17,516 bases of DNA from JBBQER01 sp052148155 (GTDB lineage: Bacteria; Actinomycetota; Acidimicrobiia; IMCC26256; PALSA-610), in NCBI GenBank assembly GCA_052148155.1, contig JBKQIY010000003.1, positions 1 to 17,516 of the forward strand, written 5' to 3'. The notes under the pieces are model-generated. The model worked only from the letters and a program-made list of their open reading frames with translations, was not told the DNA's origin and made no database searches. Below, piece by piece: positions 1-6,867 of this stretch. Numbering within the stretch: position 1 is the first letter of the stretch; each line of letters opens with the position of its first letter. A program made the position numbers and the translations under genes.

Positions 1-20
1 ACTTCGACCTGAAGAACTCG
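1..20 (+). repeat. Left terminal inverted repeat of the IS
   Basis: Begins acttcgacctgaa and pairs with 1584-1603 at 18 of 20 positions. It may extend beyond the window edge. Confidence 0.85.
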
Positions 21-118
21 CTTGTGGTGTGAGCGGGTTTGCGGGTTGTTTTTGGGGCGGGTCGGTGTGTTCGGGTCTGGTGGGATTGCCGGTTGGCGGG
101 TTGGCCTGGGGCGGGTGG

Positions 119-1501
119 TCATTGGAGGAGTCCGGCGATCTTGACGAGGTTGTGGTTGAAGATGCCGTGCCCGCACCAGGTTCGGGCGCCGGCGAGTCCG
201 TCGATGCGGGTGCGGGCAAGTCCGAAGTCGCGTTTGGCGCAGCTGATCCGTCCTTCGCAGCCGGTTCGCCATCGGACCATTTTCTTGAACGCTCGTCGGT
301 TCTGGATTTCGCGTCGGTCCGCGTTCGGTTTGCCTTTGCGGGGCAACACAACATGGCGGACGCCGATCTCGTGTAGGGCGTCTTCGACGGCGGCTTCGCC
401 GTAACCGCGATCGGCGGTCACCGCTTCGGGTACGCGTCCGGCGCGGCGGGCGATACGTTCGATGGCGGGTGCGAGCATCGGCGCGTCGGGCGGGTTGCCT
501 TGTTCGATGTTGTGATCGACGATCACGCCGTCTTCGTTGTCGACAAGTTGGGCTTTGTATCCAAACTCGACGGGCTTGCCGAGTTTGCCTTTGACGATCG
601 GGCGGGCATCAGGATCATGCAAGGACACGATCCGTGTCGCTCCCGACGGTGTGACCCCCTCGATGACACGTTGACGGGTCTGCGCCGCGACAGCTGCGAG
701 TCGTTCGGCCAGGGTTGCGAGATCCTCGATGATCGCTCGTTGACGGCCCGTGGCCCGATCACCGAGCTCACGTACCCGCCGGCGGGCGTTACGGATCACC
801 GCTTGCGCGTCGCGGACGCTGGCCCGAGCGATCTGGGCAAGTTCCGCATTGAGTCGACGCACCCTGGCCGGCCGTAGGCTGTCTCGTTGGCGCAACGTGT
901 TCACGACATCACGAGCCCGGCGATACACCGAACGGGTCCGGTCGCGTAACGGTGTCCGCGTCGCTAAACCCTGCGCCCGGGCACGCCGAGCCAACTTCGC
1001 GAGACGGGCGACACCCTTGGCCAACAGACTCGAGTCCGACGGATACGCGACATTCGCTTCAACAACGGTCGTGTCTGCCCGCACCCGATTCGTTTTCAAC
1101 ACCTTCGCTTCGGCCGCCTTCGCCAACAACGCCTCGTTCAGCTCATTGACCGCGGCCTCACCACAACGCGTTGTGATCTTCATCAACGTCGTCGGATGCG
1201 GAGTACTCCCACCCAACGGGATCCGACAGAACCTCGACCAGCAGATCGAGTCCGCCACCTCCCGACACAACGGCTCGAACCCGAGCTTGTAGCGGTACTT
1301 CAAAAACATCAACCGCAAATACGTCTCGATCGGGACCGATGGCCGCCCCAACCGGGCATGGAAAAACCGCCGATACGGCTCAAAGAACCGTGGATCGTCC
1401 AACAGCCGATCTACCGCCACCAGCTCGGCCGGCATCCCCAACACCGCCGCCGGCAGGATCGACTCCCACAACGTGGGCTGCTCGCTTACCGTTCTCAACA
1501 T
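119..1501 (-). CDS. DDE transposase, ISNCY/IS5-like
   Basis: A 460-residue transposase that would cut and rejoin the IS ends. The N-terminal part (about 25-115) resembles the DUF772/InsH N-terminal domain, with the segments RFFEPYRRFFHARLGRPS and PIETYLRLMFLKYRYKLGFE. The catalytic RNase H fold is visible as D143 in RADTTVVEANV, D364 in TADRGYGE and a likely E416 in GCEGRIS, with a long Arg-rich helical insertion (about 165-285) between the first two acidic residues. The length is full and no frameshift is seen, so the enzyme may be active. The ATG start is preceded by GAGG at a 6-base spacing, but this site lies inside a hairpin (1503-1543), which should keep translation from read-through transcripts low. 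The exact IS family needs comparison with reference elements. Confidence 0.93.
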   Translation of the reverse strand: MLRTVSEQPTLWESILPAAVLGMPAELVAVDRLLDDPRFFEPYRRFFHARLGRPSVPIETYLRLMFLKYRYKLGFEPLCREVADSICWSRFCRIPLGGSTPHPTTLMKITTRCGEAAVNELNEALLAKAAEAKVLKTNRVRADTTVVEANVAYPSDSSLLAKGVARLAKLARRARAQGLATRTPLRDRTRSVYRRARDVVNTLRQRDSLRPARVRRLNAELAQIARASVRDAQAVIRNARRRVRELGDRATGRQRAIIEDLATLAERLAAVAAQTRQRVIEGVTPSGATRIVSLHDPDARPIVKGKLGKPVEFGYKAQLVDNEDGVIVDHNIEQGNPPDAPMLAPAIERIARRAGRVPEAVTADRGYGEAAVEDALHEIGVRHVVLPRKGKPNADRREIQNRRAFKKMVRWRTGCEGRISCAKRDFGLARTRIDGLAGARTWCGHGIFNHNLVKIAGLLQ

Positions 1502-1502
1502 T

Positions 1503-1543
1503 GATGGCCTCGATCCGTACTAGCCCTACGGGTCGAGGCCATC
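1503..1543 (-). promoter_or_regulatory. Hairpin hiding the transposase ribosome binding site
   Basis: Arms 1503-1519 and 1527-1543 are inverted repeats matching at 16 of 17 positions, with a 7-base loop. On the transposase strand the downstream arm contains the GAGG (1508-1511) that sits 6 bases before the ATG. Any transcript entering from outside the IS would fold and cover the ribosome binding site, while one starting within the hairpin would not. Such protection from impinging transcription is known for other IS elements (IS10, IS50); here it is inferred from sequence. Confidence 0.7.
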
Positions 1544-1583
1544 ATCCACCCATCGCGCCCCAATCGCGAGCACCCAAACCCGC

Positions 1584-1603
1584 CGACTTTTTCAGGTCGA
1601 AGT
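1584..1603 (-). repeat. Right terminal inverted repeat of the IS
   Basis: Ends ttcaggtcgaagt, the exact reverse complement of the first 13 bases of the window; 18 of 20 positions match over the full repeat. The bases after 1603 (agctagg...) are presumed to be flanking DNA. Confidence 0.85.
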
Positions 1604-1766
1604 AGCTAGGAGGTCGAGTACGAGGCGGACAAGACGGTAGAAACGAGCCACCGCGCCGGTCCTCGCAACGTCCGAACCGATCCGCTCAGCGCAACGCGAA
1701 AAGCCCGCTCAACGCCCCCGGACCGATAATCGGCACCCACAGGGTGCTGGGGCAGCTCTTGGTGGG

Positions 1767-1795
1767 TTGACCTGCACTTTTGCTTCTTGTGTTAT
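1767..1795 (+). promoter_or_regulatory. Promoter of the toxin-antitoxin operon, probably near-leaderless
   Basis: TTGACC (1767-1772) is followed after 17 bases by TGTTAT (1790-1795); the overlapping TATTAT (1793-1798) is a better -10 match but at 20-base spacing. This is an AT-rich island in GC-rich surroundings. Transcription should start at about 1801-1806, a few bases before the ATG at 1808, so the mRNA would be leaderless or nearly so. No Shine-Dalgarno site precedes that ATG, which fits. Confidence 0.55.
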
Positions 1796-1807
1796 TATGC
1801 AAGACGC
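1782..1807. promoter_or_regulatory. Candidate operator: inverted repeat over the -10 region
   Basis: GCTTCTTG (1782-1789) and CAAGACGC (1800-1807) form an inverted repeat with 7 of 8 positions matching across a 10-base spacer. It covers the -10 element and ends directly before the ATG. AbiEi antitoxins are known to repress their own operon by binding inverted repeats in the promoter, so this is the natural site for the winged-helix protein encoded next. The role is inferred. Confidence 0.45.
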
Positions 1808-2824
1808 ATGAAAGCGAGAACTCTCCCAGTCGACCTTGCCCTGCTTGCGGAGGACGCGTTAGCGCGGGCCGCACGAGAGGTCGGGCTGGATATCAGTTCC
1901 GGCGCTGAACTGGGCCTGGCGATTCCGGGCGGTCGCGCGATTCCGGTCGCTGTGAGAGCGATGGCCGTGCCGAGCGTCGCACAAGCGCGTGCCATCGCGC
2001 AGGGCACCAAACGCGGCGTGGTCCCGGTGCTCGTTGCCGACCAGATCTCGTCGGCGGTCCGCGAAGTCCTTAATCGTGAAGGCATTGCGTGGTTTGATCG
2101 GCGCGGACATGTCCGGTTCGTTGCCGACGGCGTGTTCGTCGATGCCGACGTCATGCCGCAGCCGCGCTACGTGGTGCCCGGCAGCACGCGTGTGCCGATC
2201 ACGGGCCGTTCCGGCCTCGCGGCCGCCGCTGCACTGCTCCTCAACTCCGATAGCCCAATGGGCGTTTCGGAGATCGCTCGGATAGCCGGCCTGAACGCGA
2301 GTTCGATCACGCGCGCGATGACAGCGATCGTCGACGCGCATCTCGCCGAGCGGCGCGGCCGGGGCCAGTACCGACCACTCGTTCCCGAACTCTTCTGGGC
2401 GTTGGGCGACGTCTGGCCGCGCGAGTCCGTCACGATTCGATGGGCGCGCCAACTCGACGTCGATGAGCTCCTTTCGGCCCAGCGGGATCTCTCGCAGCCG
2501 GGTTGGGCGGAGGCAGGCGTGCGCGGCGCAATCGCGTGGAGTGCGCCTCTGGTCGCGACGGCCGACTACCCCCGTCACTGGTACGTGCCCGGCGAGCGCG
2601 AGGTCCGTCGGCTCGCAACGTTGCATGAGAACGGCACGGGCGACGCATGGCAGTTGTCTGCTGATCCGATCGGGCTCATCACGAACGAGCGCTTCGGAAG
2701 CGATGTGATGGGCTGGCCCTTCGCCCACCCTCTGTTTTGCGCGCTCGATCTGGCAGCGTCGGCGCGTGACCGCGAGGCGCTCGACCAATGGGACCCGCCG
2801 GAAGGCTTCACGCGTGTTTGGTGA
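1808..2824 (+). CDS. Winged-helix antitoxin/regulator of an AbiE-like (type IV) toxin-antitoxin pair
   Basis: A 338-residue protein. Residues about 139-185 form a winged helix-turn-helix: AALLLNSDSPMGVSEIARIA, then GLNASSITRAMTAIVDAHLA. The N-terminal part (about 15-115) reads like a degenerate restriction-endonuclease-like fold ending in EGIAWFDRRGHVRF, without an obvious catalytic set. The C-terminal part includes PLVPELFWALGDVWP, GAIAWSAPLVATADYP and HWYVP, a pattern I recall from large actinobacterial regulators beside nucleotidyltransferases. The gene precedes and overlaps the toxin gene by 11 bases, the usual antitoxin-first order. Known AbiEi proteins repress their own operon and counter the toxin without tight binding to it. 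The ATG at 1808 fits the promoter; an in-frame TTG at 1787 would lie on the -35/-10 spacer. The family link is by domain pattern and context, not clear AbiEi identity. Confidence 0.78.
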   Translation: MKARTLPVDLALLAEDALARAAREVGLDISSGAELGLAIPGGRAIPVAVRAMAVPSVAQARAIAQGTKRGVVPVLVADQISSAVREVLNREGIAWFDRRGHVRFVADGVFVDADVMPQPRYVVPGSTRVPITGRSGLAAAAALLLNSDSPMGVSEIARIAGLNASSITRAMTAIVDAHLAERRGRGQYRPLVPELFWALGDVWPRESVTIRWARQLDVDELLSAQRDLSQPGWAEAGVRGAIAWSAPLVATADYPRHWYVPGEREVRRLATLHENGTGDAWQLSADPIGLITNERFGSDVMGWPFAHPLFCALDLAASARDREALDQWDPPEGFTRVW

Positions 2825-3584
2825 CGTAACGTTGATCGAAGCCGGCGACGGCGGGATCACTCGGCTCGTGTACACGGCCGCGACGCTCTTCGCTCGTCCG
2901 GACTTCGGGCCTGCCGCGCTGGTAGGTGGGCTTGCAGTCACGATGAGGTTGGCGACGGTGCACCGTGCGACGAACGACGTTGACGCGGTCTCCGATGGCG
3001 AGGCCCCGTTGCAGTATGTCGGGGAGGACGCCGCACATGGGGCGAAACGCATAGAGATCGACGGCGTGAAGGTGGACGTCATGCCTACGTCGCCACTGCC
3101 GATGACCGCTGAGGAACTTCCCGACGGCGACCTCGATCGATTGTTCGTGCTCGGTCACCGCTGGGCGTTGGAGAGTGCCGAGCCCGTTGCCGTGCGGGTC
3201 ATCACGACAACGGAATCCGAGCCGAGTCACGCGCAAACCCTCATCGTCGCGACGGCACCCGCGCTCGTCGCGTGCAAGTTCCACGCCATAGCCGACCGGC
3301 GAGACGCGCGCCGCGACAAACGCGAGAGCGATGCGCTCGATCTAGTTCGGCTGATCGCGGATCTCGTCCGCGCGCCGGCCGGCGCTGAGCAGTTCGCCGA
3401 CGCGCCGTTCGACCTCGCCGCGCTCGTGTCGTTGCAGGCCCAACGATGGCTGATCGAAGATGCAACCCGCACGGCCCGACTCATCAACCTGAGCGCCGGC
3501 GCGGGAGAGGACATGATGAACCTAGCGAACATCGCAACGATCGGTGAGTTGTTCGTCGAGATGTGCGACCACCGCCATCTTTAG
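2814..3584 (+). CDS. AbiEii/MenA-like nucleotidyltransferase toxin
   Basis: A 256-residue protein with nucleotidyltransferase signatures: GG at 38-39 in LVGGLAVTMRLA, the acidic pair D55/D57 in RATNDVDAV, a further acidic strand at KVDVM (about 87-89), and a helical Lys/Asp segment from K155 (LVACKFHAIADRRDARRDKR) to SDALDLVRLIADL. This matches the AbiEii/AbiGii and MenA style of toxins, which transfer nucleotides to targets such as tRNA and stop growth. The target here cannot be told from sequence. The GTG start at 2814 is chosen because GGAAGG lies 8 bases upstream (2800-2805) and the frame overlaps the antitoxin stop by 11 bases, implying coupled translation. A remaining possibility is a non-toxic nucleotidyltransferase, but the two-gene arrangement argues for a toxin. 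Confidence 0.8.
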   Translation: MFGDVTLIEAGDGGITRLVYTAATLFARPDFGPAALVGGLAVTMRLATVHRATNDVDAVSDGEAPLQYVGEDAAHGAKRIEIDGVKVDVMPTSPLPMTAEELPDGDLDRLFVLGHRWALESAEPVAVRVITTTESEPSHAQTLIVATAPALVACKFHAIADRRDARRDKRESDALDLVRLIADLVRAPAGAEQFADAPFDLAALVSLQAQRWLIEDATRTARLINLSAGAGEDMMNLANIATIGELFVEMCDHRHL

Positions 3585-4034
3585 GCTCCGATCCTCGGAG
3601 GGTGTATCAGCTGCTTGGCGACGATCGTGTCCTCGATTTGCTCGCCGACCGTGACGAGAGCGCGGAGGTCATGATCAGCATCGACGAGGTCACTCGCGCC
3701 CACTCCGGCGGCGAAGACGCGTCCGAACCGCGCCCCGAGGCGGCGGCTTCCCGCCAGTCCGGCCTTCGATCTGAACTCTGATGTATCCCGACGGCTGCGC
3801 GCCGCATACGACGACACGATGGCGGAGCTCTACTCGGTAGGGATCCGCTGCCAACCTGGCAGGCGATCTGCGAGCGCGTCGAGGCGCGACGCGAACTGCT
3901 CTGACCTGTTCGCGCCGCCCTCGAGAAGCGCCGCTGTTGCCCGGCCAGCGTTCCTGTCGAGTCGCACAAGGCGCCCGCTTCGCGGGAGACCGGCCGCAGG
4001 CCGGCGGGACCGCAGATCGGCGAACTCGCAGGAC
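3585..4034. other. Gap between toxin and primase-helicase: mosaic of coding-like scraps
   Basis: No convincing gene. A plus-strand stretch reads VSRRLRAAYDDTMAELYS (about 3783-3836); a second, in another frame, reads LPTWQAICERVEARRELL then stops at 3902-3904. Neither has a start or continues. They look like pieces of one or more decayed genes. The frame of the downstream primase-helicase stays open back to an ATG at 3819, but the extra residues are Arg/Ser/Ala-rich and unlike a domain. Two tight hairpins lie at 3974-4004. Confidence 0.5.
3974..4004. repeat. Two back-to-back short hairpins
   Basis: CCCGC-TTC-GCGGG (3974-3986) is followed three bases later by CCGGCC-GCA-GGCCGG (3990-4004), both with perfect stems and 3-base loops. 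They lie 31 bases before the GTG chosen for the primase-helicase. There is no U-rich tail, so they are not a classic terminator. They could be a small palindromic repeat or an mRNA-leader structure. Confidence 0.5.
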
Positions 4035-6416
4035 GTGGGCCATGATCTTGGTATCGCCGACGATTCTTCTCGCGATGAACTGATGGCTGAGCTCGCCGAG
4101 TTGCGGGCTGAGAGTGCGCGGCTGCGTGGTCTGTTGGGCCTCGACCGGCGCGCCGAGAACGCCTCCGCAGCGCGCTGGTCACCGTCACTGTTCAATGAGC
4201 AGCACCCGGGCTCCGAGGTGACGGACGCCCGAGTCGTGGACGGGTCGTCGCCCCGACCGGCGAAGGTGGCGTTGTTCGGCTCGTTGTTCGTCGGACGAGA
4301 CGACGTCTACGCGTTGCGTTGGGAGAACACTCGCACGGGCAAGGCTGGCTGGGGTCCGGCATTACTCGGCGGCTGGGCCAACGCGCGGCGACCCGACCGC
4401 GAGTACCTGCCATTGACCGACGAGATCACCGAGCGCCACCTCGCGGGCGAGATCCACCTCGGCCTGTATCCGCTGGTGCGCGGTGACCGCTGCCGGTTGT
4501 TGGTCTGCGACTTCGATGGTCCCGGCTGGACACTGGACGCGCTCGCATATCTGGACGCGGCCCAAGCTGCAGCGATCCCAGCCGCGCTGGAACGCTCGAG
4601 GTCCGGAGACGGCGCACATGTGTGGGTGTTCTTCTCGGGCCCAGTCCCTGCCGCATCCGCGCGCCGGATCGGCGTGCACTTGTTACGAGAAGCGATGACG
4701 GTGCGAGCCGAGCTCGACTTGGTGAGCTACGACCGCCTTTTCCCCGCGCAAGACTTCATGCCGAAAGGATCGTTCGGGAACCTGATCGCACTGCCGCTCC
4801 AAGGCGACTGCCGCAAACGTGGCACCACAGTGTTCCTCGATCCGTCGACACTCGCACCATTCGAGGATCAATGGGCATTCCTCGCGTCACTCGACCGCGT
4901 CAGACCCGATGCCGCACAGGCAATGGCCGCCGGCTTCGGCGAACTGGCTATGGGCCCGGACGCGTCCACCTTCCGACGCGCGTCGAAAACGGCTGAGAGC
5001 CCGAAACCGCCGCCGCAGATCCGCGCGCAAGCCGGCGCGATGCTCGCGATCGACCGAATCGGTGTCCCACCAACGATCCTGGCGGCCCTGAAACATCTCG
5101 CGTCCGTGCACAACCCCGAGTTCTATGAGAAAGAGAAACTGCGCTTCTCGACGTGGAACACGCCCCGCTTCATCCGCTGCTACCACGAGACCCTCGACCA
5201 ACTCCTCCTACCTCGCGGACTGCGCGACAAAGCCGCGACGATCGTCAAAGAAGCCGGCAGCCGTCTGACCGTCATCGACCGCTACGCCGACGTCGAGCCG
5301 ATCGACGTGACACTGCAGGCAGTCCTGACCGCAGAACAAACCGCCGCCACCGAGGCCCTGACGCGCACCGACCTCGGAGTACTCGTCGCGCCACCGGGAT
5401 CGGGCAAGACCGTCGTCGGCTGCGCGCTCATCGCGCATCACGGGACCCCAACCCTTGTGATCGTCGACCGCAAGCCGCTCGTCGAGCAATGGCGAAACCA
5501 ACTCGCAACACACCTCGGACTCACCATCCGACAGATCGGCCAGATCGGCGGCGGCCGCAACCGAACCAGCCACGTCGTGGACGTCGCGATGATCCAAAGC
5601 CTCGCCCGGCGCGACGACATCGCCGAACTCGCCGCGGGTTATGGGCTCGTCATCGTCGACGAATGCCACCACGTGCCCGCGGTCACTTTCGAGCGGGCAG
5701 TACGAGAGATACCCGTCCGACGCTGGCTCGGCCTCACCGCCACCCCCTACCGCCGCGACGGCCTCCAAGCCATGACCACCATGCACTGCGGACCTGTCCG
5801 ACATCACATGGCTCCCCACGCCCACAGTGCGCTCCGCTCGCTCGACCTGATCGTTCACCACACCGACCATGACGCCCCCGAAGGCCAGCACATCCAGACG
5901 ATCTTCCGCGACCTCGTCGACAACCAGACACGAACCCGCGGCATCTGCGACGACATCTACACCGCAGTGAACGCCGGCCGGAACTGCCTCGTACTCACCC
6001 GATGGATCGACCACCTCAACGGCATCGTCGGAACCCTCACCGCGAAGAACCTCACGCCCCTCGTCCTCCACGGCCAGATGGGCACCAAAGCCCGCAAGGC
6101 CGTCACCGACCAGCTCGCCCGACCCGAAGCCGGCCGCGGAATGCTCCTCGCCGCGACGGCCAGCCTGCTCGGCGAAGGGTTCGACTGCCCACCTCTCGAC
6201 ACCCTGTTCCTCGCGTTCCCGATCAGCTTCAAAGGCAGCGTCGTCCAATACGTCGGACGGATCCTGCGGCCCACCGACGCCAAAACCCGCGTCGAAGTAC
6301 ACGACTACGTCGACATCCTCATCCCCGCCCTCGTCCGCATGCACAACCAACGCCGCACCGCATACACCGCCCTCGGCTTCGAACACGTCACCACAAATCC
6401 CGCCCCAGCGGGCTAA
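4035..6416 (+). CDS. TOTE-type primase fused to superfamily 2 helicase
   Basis: A 793-residue protein. Residues about 14-36 are a Leu/Glu-rich coiled coil. About 75-285 is an archaeo-eukaryotic primase domain of the TOTE conflict-system type: metal-binding DFD at 159-161 (LLVCDFDGPGW), His195 in GDGAHVWVFF, and FMPKGSFGNLIALPLQG at about 241-257. A linker domain includes NPEFYEKEKLRFSTW. The helicase follows: Walker A APPGSGKT (452-459), DECHH (542-546), TATPYRR (568-574), GEGFDCP and QYVGRILRP (738-746) with the arginine finger. Such proteins are linked by comparative genomics to nucleic-acid-directed defence; here they would act on foreign DNA. No nuclease domain is fused and none is adjacent on the right. 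Start uncertain: GTG 4035 keeps the whole coiled coil; ATG 4083 and ATG 3819 are in frame; none has a good ribosome binding site. Confidence 0.88.
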   Translation: MGHDLGIADDSSRDELMAELAELRAESARLRGLLGLDRRAENASAARWSPSLFNEQHPGSEVTDARVVDGSSPRPAKVALFGSLFVGRDDVYALRWENTRTGKAGWGPALLGGWANARRPDREYLPLTDEITERHLAGEIHLGLYPLVRGDRCRLLVCDFDGPGWTLDALAYLDAAQAAAIPAALERSRSGDGAHVWVFFSGPVPAASARRIGVHLLREAMTVRAELDLVSYDRLFPAQDFMPKGSFGNLIALPLQGDCRKRGTTVFLDPSTLAPFEDQWAFLASLDRVRPDAAQAMAAGFGELAMGPDASTFRRASKTAESPKPPPQIRAQAGAMLAIDRIGVPPTILAALKHLASVHNPEFYEKEKLRFSTWNTPRFIRCYHETLDQLLLPRGLRDKAATIVKEAGSRLTVIDRYADVEPIDVTLQAVLTAEQTAATEALTRTDLGVLVAPPGSGKTVVGCALIAHHGTPTLVIVDRKPLVEQWRNQLATHLGLTIRQIGQIGGGRNRTSHVVDVAMIQSLARRDDIAELAAGYGLVIVDECHHVPAVTFERAVREIPVRRWLGLTATPYRRDGLQAMTTMHCGPVRHHMAPHAHSALRSLDLIVHHTDHDAPEGQHIQTIFRDLVDNQTRTRGICDDIYTAVNAGRNCLVLTRWIDHLNGIVGTLTAKNLTPLVLHGQMGTKARKAVTDQLARPEAGRGMLLAATASLLGEGFDCPPLDTLFLAFPISFKGSVVQYVGRILRPTDAKTRVEVHDYVDILIPALVRMHNQRRTAYTALGFEHVTTNPAPAG

Positions 6417-6867
6417 CCCTTCCTGCCCGGACATCGGCGGAACTCGAACCTCTCCGGAGAGGGACACGGGATATTCGACAGCGACCGCCACCGTCTCGCG
6501 AGACACGACTGTCACCCGCGGTGAGCCAACCGCAACGTGGGTAGGGGTCCGGTCGCTCGGCATCCGTAGGTCGGCCTCACCGACATCCGCGGTGACCAGC
6601 TTCGCGACGTGCCGGTGCGGCTGTTGCCGCTCCCGCGGCCGGCCGGGTCGTGAGGTTCGTAACCCAAGTGATCCGAGAGCTTGCCCAGGAAACTCTACGT
6701 CGAGAATCGTTTTGACTGCGCTTGTGCTCGAGACGCATGTCGTCATCGATGCGCAACGTTCCGCTCTGGATCTCGACACTCTCGTCGACGACAACGATCA
6801 TCGGAACCGACGGCCAGACCAGCGCCCCTCGCGCGTGCCGTAAGCCGCTCGAATCGTTGCGCGAACC
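6417..6867. other. Gap between primase-helicase and DJ-1/PfpI gene
   Basis: No supported gene. A minus-strand frame stays open with fair codon bias (about 6430-6620, including TPTHVAVGSPRVTVVSRETV), but it has no plausible start and continues antisense into the helicase gene, so it may be a fragment or chance. A perfect 14-base palindrome lies at 6449-6462. The two flanking genes converge here and no U-tailed terminator is visible. Confidence 0.45.
6449..6462. repeat. Perfect 14-base palindrome
   Basis: CCTCTCCGGAGAGG is its own reverse complement. It lies 33 bases after the primase-helicase stop codon. It has no loop and no U tract, so it looks more like a dyad for protein binding than a terminator. 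Confidence 0.5.

Larger units (their letters stand above)
1..1603 (-). mobile_element. ISNCY/IS5-like insertion sequence, essentially complete
   Basis: One transposase gene is bracketed by terminal inverted repeats. The left end, positions 1-20, starts acttcgacctgaa. The reverse complement of 1584-1603 starts with the same 13 bases, and 18 of 20 positions match overall. The element is about 1.6 kb, usual for a single-gene IS. Because the left repeat starts at window base 1, its outermost bases and any target-site duplication cannot be seen. The transposase reads leftward. The element sits about 200 bases upstream of a toxin-antitoxin operon, a common IS landing area. The family name rests on recognition of the transposase; the repeats are seen directly. 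Confidence 0.88.

Noticed and set aside
1732..1750. Small hairpin (gcaccc-aca-gggtgc) upstream of the toxin-antitoxin promoter, considered as a terminator.
   Set aside because: The stem is only 6 bases with no U-rich tail; too weak to claim.
1859..3082. A 407-codon minus-strand open frame across the antitoxin and toxin genes.
   Set aside because: It is antisense to two genes with recognisable motifs, and its residues are Arg/His/Ala-rich without a pattern.
3819..4034. Longer N-terminus of the primase-helicase from the ATG at 3819.
   Set aside because: Those 72 residues are Arg/Ser/Ala-rich, include the twin hairpins and show no domain; kept as an alternative only.
5208..6794. A 528-codon open frame on the minus strand, antisense to the helicase domain.
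   Set aside because: It is the mirror of a well-supported helicase gene; in GC-rich DNA the antisense frame of a real gene often stays open. It shows no domain.
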